A DNA stretch of 28,718 nt, taken from NCBI GenBank assembly GCA_003164475.1, contig PLTL01000181.1, positions 17,535-46,252 on the forward strand, given 5' to 3'. Both the position numbers and the translations under genes were made by a program. Shown one piece after another: positions 23,061 through 28,718 of the stretch (positions are counted from its first letter, which is position 1; the number at the start of each line of letters is the position of its first letter). Origin of the DNA: Candidatus Dormiibacterota bacterium. GTDB lineage: Bacteria > Chloroflexota > Dormibacteria > UBA8260 > Bog-877. The notes under the pieces were generated by a model. The model was not told where the DNA came from. It saw nothing but the letters and a program-made list of their open reading frames with translations, and did not search any database.

Positions 23061-23930
23061 ATGCCCTGGGAGATCACGGTCGCGGGCACGGTGCACCTCG
23101 ACGACATCACGACCCCCCACGGGCGTCGACACCGGCAGATCGGCGGCTCAGCCCTCTACTTCGCCCTCGCCGCGGCGCCCCACGCCCGGGTCCACCTCAA
23201 CGCCATCGTCGGAGAGGACGCCGAGGTGGAGCTGCGCCAGATCCTGGACGGCCTCCCGGTCGACCTCAGGGGGCTCACCGTGAGCCACGACCCCACCTTC
23301 CGCTGGCACGCCGTTCAGGACTTCCGGCGCTGGGTGGCCGAGACCGTCGCCGAGGAGCCCGGCTGCGAGTCGGAGTGGCGCCCTCGGCTCAGCCCCGAGG
23401 CGGCCCGTGCCGAAGTGCTCTTCCTGGGCAGCATGAGCCCTGGCCTCCAGCGGGAGATCCTGGCCCAGTCGTCCGCCCGCCTGATCGGGCTGGACAGCAT
23501 GACCTGCTTCACCGGCCCGGAGCGCGACGCAGTCCTGGAGGTGGTGAGCGGCTGCGATATCGTCTTCCTCAACCGGGCCGAGCTGAGCAGCCTCGTCCCC
23601 GAGGTGCCGGACTGGCAGGTCGCGGCAGCGAGCCTCCGGGGCCGGGGGCGGCTGCGCGCCGTAGTGGTCAAGGGCGGCCCCAGGGGGGCGATCCTGGTCA
23701 CCTCATCGAGCACCCTGGTGAGGCCGCCAGCGTCGGTCGACGCCGTCATCGATCCCACGGGCGCGGGGGACGCCGTCGCCGGAGGCTTCCTCGGCCTCTG
23801 CGCTGCAGCCGAGCGGGGCGACGACGGGTTCTTCCCGGCGGCCCTCGAGGAGGGTCTCAGCCGCGCGGCCACGGCGATCAGCACCTTCGGGACAGACGGC
23901 CTTCGCCGGCTCGCGGTCGAGACCACCTGA
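23061..23930 (+). CDS. PfkB (ribokinase) family sugar/nucleoside kinase
   Basis: A 289-residue ATP-dependent kinase of the PfkB family, transferring phosphate to a sugar or nucleoside hydroxyl in the cytoplasm. The first family signature is IGGSALYFALAAA (27-39) and the second, with the anion hole and catalytic base D237, is DPTGAGDAVAGGF (231-243). NRAELSSLVPE and VVVKGGPRGAI are also typical. It starts at the ATG reading MPWEITVAGTVHLDD, where PfkB proteins usually begin. The family's substrate-lid residues are divergent (TTPHGRRHRQIGG), so the substrate cannot be named. It follows the 128-residue gene in a likely two-gene operon. Confidence 0.87.
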   Translation: MPWEITVAGTVHLDDITTPHGRRHRQIGGSALYFALAAAPHARVHLNAIVGEDAEVELRQILDGLPVDLRGLTVSHDPTFRWHAVQDFRRWVAETVAEEPGCESEWRPRLSPEAARAEVLFLGSMSPGLQREILAQSSARLIGLDSMTCFTGPERDAVLEVVSGCDIVFLNRAELSSLVPEVPDWQVAAASLRGRGRLRAVVVKGGPRGAILVTSSSTLVRPPASVDAVIDPTGAGDAVAGGFLGLCAAAERGDDGFFPAALEEGLSRAATAISTFGTDGLRRLAVETT

Positions 23931-23969
23931 CCGCGTCGCTCTCGTCACCTCCTCGAAAGATGGCCGGGG

Positions 23970-23975
23970 TAGAGT
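23970..23975 (+). promoter_or_regulatory. -10-like hexamer TAGAGT, leaderless start
   Basis: TAGAGT followed by 6 nt (gaaatc) and the ATG at 23982. No Shine-Dalgarno sequence is present. Confidence 0.5.
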
Positions 23976-23981
23976 GAAATC

Positions 23982-24353
23982 ATGTTCATTCGCTACGGCT
24001 ACGGCGGTTTCGGCTTCCCCCTCTGGTTCAGCATCATCGGGCTGATCCTCTTTGCCTTGATGATCGGGTCGATCATCTGGCTGGTCATTTCCCTCAGCCG
24101 TCCCGGGCGCCACGTCGGCCTGCGCTGGTACGCCGGTGGTGGTGGATATGGACCCCGATTCCACGCCCCTGCGCTCCAGGAACTGGACCTCGCCTACGCC
24201 CGTGGGCAGCTGACCCGGGAGGAGTACTTCCGGCGCCGCGCCGACCTCACCAGTTGGGGAGGTCCCGGCGGACCGCCCGGCTTCGCCGGTGGACCCGGAC
24301 CCGGTCCTCAGCAGGGCCAGGGAGACGATCCCGGGGCGTCGAGCTCCTCGTAG
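23982..24353 (+). CDS. Small membrane protein with C-terminal SHOCT domain
   Basis: A 123-residue protein with one strong membrane span at about residues 13-38 (FPLWFSIIGLILFALMIGS), a Gly/Tyr linker, and a SHOCT motif at 64-89 (ALQELDLAYARGQLTREEYF). A Gly/Pro/Ser-rich tail ends the protein. SHOCT is a short helical pair common at the ends of small bacterial membrane proteins and thought to mediate oligomerisation; its biochemical role is unknown. The start is set by the TAGAGT hexamer 6 nt upstream. It is convergent with the FkbM gene, with a probable shared terminator hairpin at 24359-24382. Not obviously part of glycan synthesis. Confidence 0.85.
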   Translation: MFIRYGYGGFGFPLWFSIIGLILFALMIGSIIWLVISLSRPGRHVGLRWYAGGGGYGPRFHAPALQELDLAYARGQLTREEYFRRRADLTSWGGPGGPPGFAGGPGPGPQQGQGDDPGASSSS

Positions 24354-24358
24354 AGTCG

Positions 24359-24382
24359 GGGTCGGCATTCCCAACCCGACCC
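24359..24382. terminator. Hairpin between convergent genes
   Basis: GGGTCGG (24359-24365) pairs with CCGACCC (24376-24382) around a 10-base loop. It fills most of the 33-nt gap between the convergent SHOCT and FkbM genes, so it could stop transcripts from both sides. No T-run is present. Confidence 0.5.
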
Positions 24383-24386
24383 GGGA

Positions 24387-25466
24387 TCAGCGCGACACCA
24401 CCGCCATGACGTCGATGTGGTCCCCGGCTTGCCGGCTGTACCGACGCAGCACTGCGGCGTCGGACACCGTCCCAGACCTCTCACTGCCGAGGACACGGAA
24501 GCGGTAGCCGAGCGCTGCGAGACTGGCCAGGAGGTCCTCACCACTGACGCCCGAGACCGCCTCGAGGCCCGGGGGTGAGAATTCGAACAGCAGGGTGGGG
24601 GCGTGCCGGCGCAGCGTCTGGGTGGCCCCCGCGATGACCCGTCCCTCCGCACCCTCGACGTCGATCTTGACCACGTCCACGCGTGGCTCCCCCTCAAGGA
24701 TGTCGTCGAGTCTTCGGGCCTGCACCAGCTCCCTGGTTCCCAGGCTCTCCGGCGTCCCGTCGAAGGCCGAGATCGCCCCGTTGCCTCCGCCCAGGTGGTG
24801 GTAGAGCAGGACAGCCGCCGTGTCGCTGACCGCGCACGGGAGGATGCGGACGTTGTCCAGATCGTTGACCACCGTGTTCAGCAGCAGGGCCGAGTGGTTC
24901 TGCGGTCCCGGCTCGCAGGCGATGACCCGTCCCTTTGGGCCCACCGCGCGTGCCGCCAGGATCGTGAAGTAGCCGACGGAAGCACCGACGTCGACAAAGA
25001 CCGATCCAGGTTGGAGCAGCCGCAGAAGCTCCTCCGATACGTGTGGCTCATACGTTCCCTGCCTGCTCATCTCGGCCCCCACGGCGTCGTCACTCCGGAC
25101 GTAGAGCTTCATCCCGTCGGAGAGCTCCACCAGCGCCAGCTCGTGTTTGGCAATGTCGTCCACACCCTGCATTCGGTCGCCGAACTCGGGACTGCTGATG
25201 AAATACCCGGCCAGCTCGGCGACGGTGACCCGACGATTCCTGACCAAGAACGCGTAACCGCGGTAGCCGCGCTCGTCTGGTTTCCGCCCGAGGAGAAGCC
25301 GGTAGCAGGCCAGCACGTCGCTGACCCGGGCCCGCGCATCGAAATCCCGCCGGCTGACACGCTGACTTTCGAGCCCGCGGGCCGCGTTGCGGGCACGGCG
25401 GATGAGGGCCCCACCCTGGGGGGGCACCACCCGGCGGACAGTGTCCCGAAGCCGGCTCCCATCCAT
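24387..25466 (-). CDS. FkbM family methyltransferase with N-terminal DUF4214-like segment
   Basis: A 359-residue protein. Residues about 48-96 (VLACYRLLLGRKPDERGYRG, FISSPEF) match the DUF4214 pattern of about 50 residues found on surface and glycan proteins. The FkbM methyltransferase follows: FVDVGASVGYF (157-167) and ACEPGPQN (183-190) for SAM binding, and KIDVEGAEG (267-275), the family hallmark. FkbM enzymes O-methylate sugars or polyketide-type hydroxyls, and here a glycan hydroxyl is likely from context. The ATG at 25466 is preceded by TATCCT with an 8-nt gap. The upstream neighbour on the same strand ends 68 nt away, so it may have its own promoter. Confidence 0.87.
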   Translation of the reverse strand: MDGSRLRDTVRRVVPPQGGALIRRARNAARGLESQRVSRRDFDARARVSDVLACYRLLLGRKPDERGYRGYAFLVRNRRVTVAELAGYFISSPEFGDRMQGVDDIAKHELALVELSDGMKLYVRSDDAVGAEMSRQGTYEPHVSEELLRLLQPGSVFVDVGASVGYFTILAARAVGPKGRVIACEPGPQNHSALLLNTVVNDLDNVRILPCAVSDTAAVLLYHHLGGGNGAISAFDGTPESLGTRELVQARRLDDILEGEPRVDVVKIDVEGAEGRVIAGATQTLRRHAPTLLFEFSPPGLEAVSGVSGEDLLASLAALGYRFRVLGSERSGTVSDAAVLRRYSRQAGDHIDVMAVVSR

Positions 25467-25474
25467 CGATCGAG

Positions 25475-25480
25475 AGGATA
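25475..25480 (-). promoter_or_regulatory. -10-like hexamer TATCCT, near-leaderless start
   Basis: TATCCT on the minus strand with 8 nt to the ATG at 25466. It is identical to the hexamer before the fusion gene at 17709, and no Shine-Dalgarno sequence is present. Confidence 0.45.
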
Positions 25481-25534
25481 GGGGTTGGCAGCAACCGCGG
25501 GTTCAGGTCGCACCCGCCACGTTGCCCCGCGGCG

Positions 25535-27310
25535 TCACCCGTCCACCGCCGGGACGCCGTACCAGACGACGACCCCACCCGTGCTGATCCCGGAGCGGCC
25601 GAGCACCTCGGTCATCAGTTGCGCCTCCTGGGCCGAGCCCAGCGCCGGCCCCACGATCACGGTGGTCACCCCGTGCGCTCGCAGGTCGCTCAGGTACGTG
25701 GTGCGCACGGACGGCGACAGTGCGGCGGGCGCCTTCTGGCCCGGTTTGCCGAGAGTGTTCAGTTCCTTGCCAAGGGGGTCCATCTCGGGGCCGACCATGT
25801 TGCCGCCGGGGCCCGGGGTGTAGACGATCCCGAGCTGGGTCTTGAAGGCCATGTCCGAGACCGCCTCCCAGAGCTCGGGAGGGTAGTCCGGCAGGTACAC
25901 CCCGTATGGGGTCATCAGGACCGACCCCGTCTGGGGGAGCCGCTGCGCCTGACCGTCGGTGAAGAAGGCGGGGACATCGAGCCGGCTGGACTCGATCGGG
26001 AGCGTGGGGATGAGCGGTATGAGCGCCACCGCGGCCACTGCCAGGCCGCCGACCCGTTTCCAGCGCGGCGTCTCCAGCACCCGGTCGAGGAAGATGGCGA
26101 CGATCACCGCCAGCGCGAGGTAGGCGACCACCATCAGGCGGACCGGCAGGATGTTGTTGAGCACCGGCAGCTTGGTGGCGATCCGCCAGGGCAGCCGGAT
26201 GTCGGTCGACGTGGCCCCCATCGTCAGAAAGTCGCCCAGCGCCAGGACCATGGTGCAGGCGACGGTCACGGCGGCCGCCACCACGGCCGGCCGGCGGCGC
26301 ATCCAGACGGTGACGGCGATCAGCAGGACTAGGAGCGGGATGCCGATGTAGACGCTCGAGTCGGAGATGGCGCTGGGACCGCCGAGGAGCTGGAGCTTGC
26401 TGGGGATCACGAAGGCCTGGGGGCGTGCCATGTAAACGTCCCCCTGGAGAGCGCCGGAGACTCGCTGCGGCCCGAGCAGGAGAAAGTAGATCGGGTACCC
26501 GGCCAGCACGGCAAACACCACCAGCGCGGATTCCGCGGCCCGGAGCGCGTAGCCGATCCGCTCCCGGAGCTGGGCTCGGAAGATGATGGCTAGGATGATC
26601 AGCGCCGGGATGGAGAGCAGGGCCGAGATGGCGAGCAGCTCCGTGCCGGTGAGGAGTTGAGCGGCTGTGGCGACCCCGAGGAGTCCGCCGATCAGCCAGG
26701 GGCGGCGGCGCTGCCGTACCAGGATCTCGTCGGCAAAGATCACCAGCAGGGGAGGGAACATGGCCGGGAAGAGCTGGGAGTGGCCGGTGATCTGGCTGGC
26801 CATGAAAGGGCTGAACTCGTAGAGGAGGCCTCCGACTGCGGCCGCCACCCAGCGCTGCGAGAACCTGCGGGTCGCCAGGAAGGCGCACCAGCCGGAGAGC
26901 CACATGCTGAGGAGGGCCAGCACGTTGCAGGAGACGATCGGCCCGGCGAGGACGGTGACCGGCATCAGCACCAGCGCCGGGAAGAGGATCGAGCCGTTCC
27001 ACATCATGTTGGCGCCCGTCGGGTAGTGGAGATAGTCGGTGAACAGCGGGTTGAGGTGGTGGCTGAGGGCAAAGGGCAACCATTGCAATGCCCAGATCGA
27101 GAAGGAGGGGTCACCGGTGGTCCCGACGATGGTGTCGTGGCCGGTGAAGAGCCCGGGGCGCAGTGCCGCCAGCGCCACGGCGAGGTAGAGGAGCGGTGCC
27201 AGCACGGCGAGGGCCGGCCGCAGACGCCCACCTTCCGTCGTGGTCGGAGCGGCCTGGCCGGGCGGTCTGTCCGAACCGGCGGGGGCACCGGGTTGGATCG
27301 TCGGCTCCAT
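25535..27310 (-). CDS. Polytopic membrane protein, GT-C glycosyltransferase-like
   Basis: A 591-residue integral membrane protein with about eleven spans and an exported C-terminal region of about 150 residues. The first span (LAVLAPLLYLAVALAAL) leads to a large loop with GTTGDPSFSIWALQW and LHYPTGANMMWNGS. This acidic loop and the YPTGxN phrase recur in bacterial GT-C-like proteins that handle lipid-linked sugars. The C-terminal part (VLMTPYGVYLPDYPPELWE, TTVIVGPALGSAQEAQLM) looks soluble. The ATG at 27310 (MEPTIQPG) is preferred; an ATG at 27322 would add four residues. The start lies 13 nt after the decarboxylase stop, so it is probably cotranscribed. It is not clearly related to the other membrane families in the window. 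Confidence 0.78.
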   Translation of the reverse strand: MEPTIQPGAPAGSDRPPGQAAPTTTEGGRLRPALAVLAPLLYLAVALAALRPGLFTGHDTIVGTTGDPSFSIWALQWLPFALSHHLNPLFTDYLHYPTGANMMWNGSILFPALVLMPVTVLAGPIVSCNVLALLSMWLSGWCAFLATRRFSQRWVAAAVGGLLYEFSPFMASQITGHSQLFPAMFPPLLVIFADEILVRQRRRPWLIGGLLGVATAAQLLTGTELLAISALLSIPALIILAIIFRAQLRERIGYALRAAESALVVFAVLAGYPIYFLLLGPQRVSGALQGDVYMARPQAFVIPSKLQLLGGPSAISDSSVYIGIPLLVLLIAVTVWMRRRPAVVAAAVTVACTMVLALGDFLTMGATSTDIRLPWRIATKLPVLNNILPVRLMVVAYLALAVIVAIFLDRVLETPRWKRVGGLAVAAVALIPLIPTLPIESSRLDVPAFFTDGQAQRLPQTGSVLMTPYGVYLPDYPPELWEAVSDMAFKTQLGIVYTPGPGGNMVGPEMDPLGKELNTLGKPGQKAPAALSPSVRTTYLSDLRAHGVTTVIVGPALGSAQEAQLMTEVLGRSGISTGGVVVWYGVPAVDG

Positions 27311-27323
27311 GGGCGCGCGCATC

Positions 27324-28328
27324 CTACCCCAACCCGGCGGGGTGCCTCGGCCGTACCTCTCGCGTTCCCGGGGTGGACGCGCTCCCCCTCCACCAGGCGA
27401 TGGTCCTGGCCAGGCCGTCCTCCAGGGAGACGCGCGGTTCCCAGCCCAGCAGAGTGCGGGCCAGGCCGATGTCCGGTCGCCGCCGCCTGGGGTCGTCGAC
27501 CGGCAGGGGCTCAAAGACGATCTCGCTGCTGCTCCCGCAGAGGTCGCGGATCCTGCGTGCCAGCTCGAGCATCGTGATCTCACTGGGATTCCCGATGTTG
27601 ACCGGCAGCGGGTGGTCGCTGGCCAGCAGCCGTCCGATGCCGTCGACGAGGTCGTCCACGTAGCAGAGGCTTCGGGTCTGAGAGCCGTCCCCAAAGACGG
27701 TGATCGGCTCGCCGGCGAGGGCCTGGGTCACGAAGGCGGGCACGGCGCGCCCATCCCGCCGCCTCATCCGCGGCCCGTACGTGTTGAAGATCCGAACGAT
27801 GCGGGTCTCCAGCCCGTGGTGGTTGTGGTACGCCATCGTGAACGCTTCGGCTGCACGCTTGGCCTCGTCGTAGATGCTCCGCGGGCCAACCGGGTTGACG
27901 TGCCCCCAATAGCTCTCCGGTTGAGGGTGGACCTCCGGGTCCCCGTAGACCTCACTGGTGCTCGCCAGCAGGAATCGCGCTCCCTTGGCCATGGCCAGGC
28001 CCAGGGCCCGGTGCGTGCCCAGGGTGCCCACCTTGATGGTCTGGATCGGCAACAGCGCGTAATCGATGGGGCTCGCCGGCGAGGCGAAGTGGAGAACCGC
28101 ATCGACGGGGCCCTCGACGTCGATGTACTCGGTGACGTCCCGCTCCTGGAAGCTGAACCCTGGATTGCCGATCAGGGCGGCGAGATTGTCCATGCTGCCG
28201 GTCAGGAGGTTGTCGACGGCCACCACCTCGAGGCCGCGTCTGACGAAGTGCTCACAGAGGTGCGAGCCGAGAAACCCGGCCCCGCCGGTGATCACCACGC
28301 GGCGCATCGGCCGTGTTCCGTCAGGCAT
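27324..28328 (-). CDS. uxs: UDP-glucuronate decarboxylase (UDP-xylose synthase)
   Basis: A 334-residue extended SDR that decarboxylates UDP-glucuronate to UDP-xylose using bound NAD+. It shows [11 protein letters not shown] (14-24), [11 protein letters not shown] (80-90), [12 protein letters not shown] (94-105), [14 protein letters not shown] (123-136), [14 protein letters not shown] (145-158, with the catalytic Tyr/Lys) and [11 protein letters not shown]. The SPASP and PIxTxKVGTxGT phrases separate Uxs from ordinary epimerases. The ATG at 28328 is preceded by TACGAT with an 8-nt gap. The divergent gene 101 nt away encodes UDP-glucose 6-dehydrogenase, which makes the substrate, so the pair forms a UDP-xylose module. 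The downstream GT-C-like gene may use xylose or an onward product. Confidence 0.92.
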   Translation of the reverse strand: MPDGTRPMRRVVITGGAGFLGSHLCEHFVRRGLEVVAVDNLLTGSMDNLAALIGNPGFSFQERDVTEYIDVEGPVDAVLHFASPASPIDYALLPIQTIKVGTLGTHRALGLAMAKGARFLLASTSEVYGDPEVHPQPESYWGHVNPVGPRSIYDEAKRAAEAFTMAYHNHHGLETRIVRIFNTYGPRMRRRDGRAVPAFVTQALAGEPITVFGDGSQTRSLCYVDDLVDGIGRLLASDHPLPVNIGNPSEITMLELARRIRDLCGSSSEIVFEPLPVDDPRRRRPDIGLARTLLGWEPRVSLEDGLARTIAWWRGSASTPGTREVRPRHPAGLG

Positions 28329-28336
28329 CGCTGCCG

Positions 28337-28342
28337 ATCGTA
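28337..28342 (-). promoter_or_regulatory. -10-like hexamer TACGAT, near-leaderless start
   Basis: TACGAT on the minus strand with 8 nt to the ATG at 28328. No Shine-Dalgarno sequence is present. Confidence 0.45.
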
Positions 28343-28415
28343 CGGGAACCGCCCGATGATGGGCTGGTCTCTCCCCGGCCGGGGGGCCGTTCGGCCTACC
28401 TGCCCTCGGGTCCGC

Positions 28416-28421
28416 TACTCT
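28416..28421 (+). promoter_or_regulatory. -10-like hexamer TACTCT, near-leaderless start
   Basis: TACTCT followed by 8 nt (gttaactc) and the ATG at 28430. Together with the minus-strand TACGAT it makes a divergent promoter region of about 100 bases. Confidence 0.45.
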
Positions 28422-28429
28422 GTTAACTC

Positions 28430-28718
28430 ATGGCACAAGAGCCCGATGACCGTGTGATCTGCGTGATCGGTGCCGGCTACGTGGGCCTGGTGACGGCCGC
28501 CGGCCTCGCTGAGCTGGGTCGCGAGGTCCGCGTTGTGGAGATCGACCCGGAGCGCCGGGCGGCGGTTTCGGCCGGGCTCACGCCCATCTACGAGCCGGGG
28601 TTGGACGTGATGCTCGAGGCCGTGGTCGCCTCGGGGCGGCTCCGCGCCGTGGAGGCGATGGACGAGGGGGTGACCGGTGCCGGGATCGTCATCGTCGCCG
28701 TGGGCACCCCGCCCACCC
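28430..28718 (+). CDS. ugd: UDP-glucose 6-dehydrogenase (3' end outside window)
   Basis: The first 96 residues of a UDP-glucose/GDP-mannose dehydrogenase family enzyme. CVIGAGYVGLVTAAGLAELG is the NAD-binding loop. It is followed by VEIDPERRAAV and PIYEPGLDVMLE, the Ugd-type substrate-side phrase, and VIVAVGTPPT where the window ends. The GAGYVGL and PIYEPGL wording identifies the UDP-glucose branch, unlike the WecC-like protein at 12740. The product, UDP-glucuronate, feeds the decarboxylase encoded divergently. The start is set by a TACTCT hexamer 8 nt upstream. The catalytic cysteine lies beyond the window. Confidence 0.9.
   Translation, partial: MAQEPDDRVICVIGAGYVGLVTAAGLAELGREVRVVEIDPERRAAVSAGLTPIYEPGLDVMLEAVVASGRLRAVEAMDEGVTGAGIVIVAVGTPPT

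Noticed and set aside
27321..27326. TAGGAT hexamer 10 nt before the ATG at 27310 as another leaderless promoter
   Set aside because: It overlaps the TAG stop of the upstream decarboxylase gene, which accounts for the TAG, and the two genes are only 13 nt apart, so cotranscription is simpler.

Overview
This is a GC-rich bacterial chromosome segment (both strands use mostly G/C-ending codons) devoted to building and exporting cell-surface glycans. It holds nucleotide-sugar enzymes, cytoplasmic glycosyltransferases, large polytopic membrane proteins of the GT-C type, sugar-modifying methyltransferases and a degraded secreted surface protein. GC content, the actinobacterial-style surface repeat and many apparently leaderless genes fit Actinobacteria or a Chloroflexota/Dormibacterota-like lineage. 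No marker gene is present, so the lineage is an inference. I see no rRNA, tRNA, CRISPR array, transposase or phage gene.

Layout. 1-4503 (+): a tight dTDP-L-rhamnose operon in the order rmlA (5' end missing), rmlC-like, rmlB, rmlD, followed by a GT-B glycosyltransferase translationally coupled to rmlD. 4528-12605 (-): five genes. Three are paralogous polytopic proteins with a conserved C-terminal exported domain, one is an extended-SDR sugar epimerase, and one is an unrelated membrane protein of 441 residues. 12740-16014 (+): a UDP-sugar dehydrogenase, a DPM1-like GT2 and a second 441-residue membrane protein homologous to the one at 4528-5853. 16225-18658: a divergent pair, a GT2-like/methyltransferase fusion (-) and an intact GT2 (+). 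18733-20125 (-): a three-module surface protein broken by four single-base frameshifts. 20144-21239: a stand-alone receiver protein (-) divergent from an NTF2-like protein (+). 21476-24353 (+): a coiled-coil GT2, an orphan 128-residue protein, a PfkB-family kinase and a small SHOCT membrane protein. 24387-28328 (-): a DUF4214-like/FkbM methyltransferase, a GT-C-like membrane protein and a UDP-glucuronate decarboxylase. 28430-end (+): the start of UDP-glucose 6-dehydrogenase.

How it fits together (inference): rhamnose, UDP-uronic acid and UDP-xylose donors are made in the cytoplasm. GT2/GT4 enzymes place sugars on carrier lipids or acceptors, and the GT-C proteins transfer lipid-linked sugars outside the membrane. 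Methyltransferases and epimerases diversify the product.

Most notable: (i) most operon-first genes have a TAnnnT hexamer only 6-10 nt before the start codon, suggesting leaderless or near-leaderless transcription; (ii) a triplicated membrane protein family has a conserved Cys pair 81-83 residues apart in its exported tail; (iii) a fusion protein carries a GT2 domain that has lost its catalytic acidic motif; (iv) the surface protein can be restored by four one-base edits.
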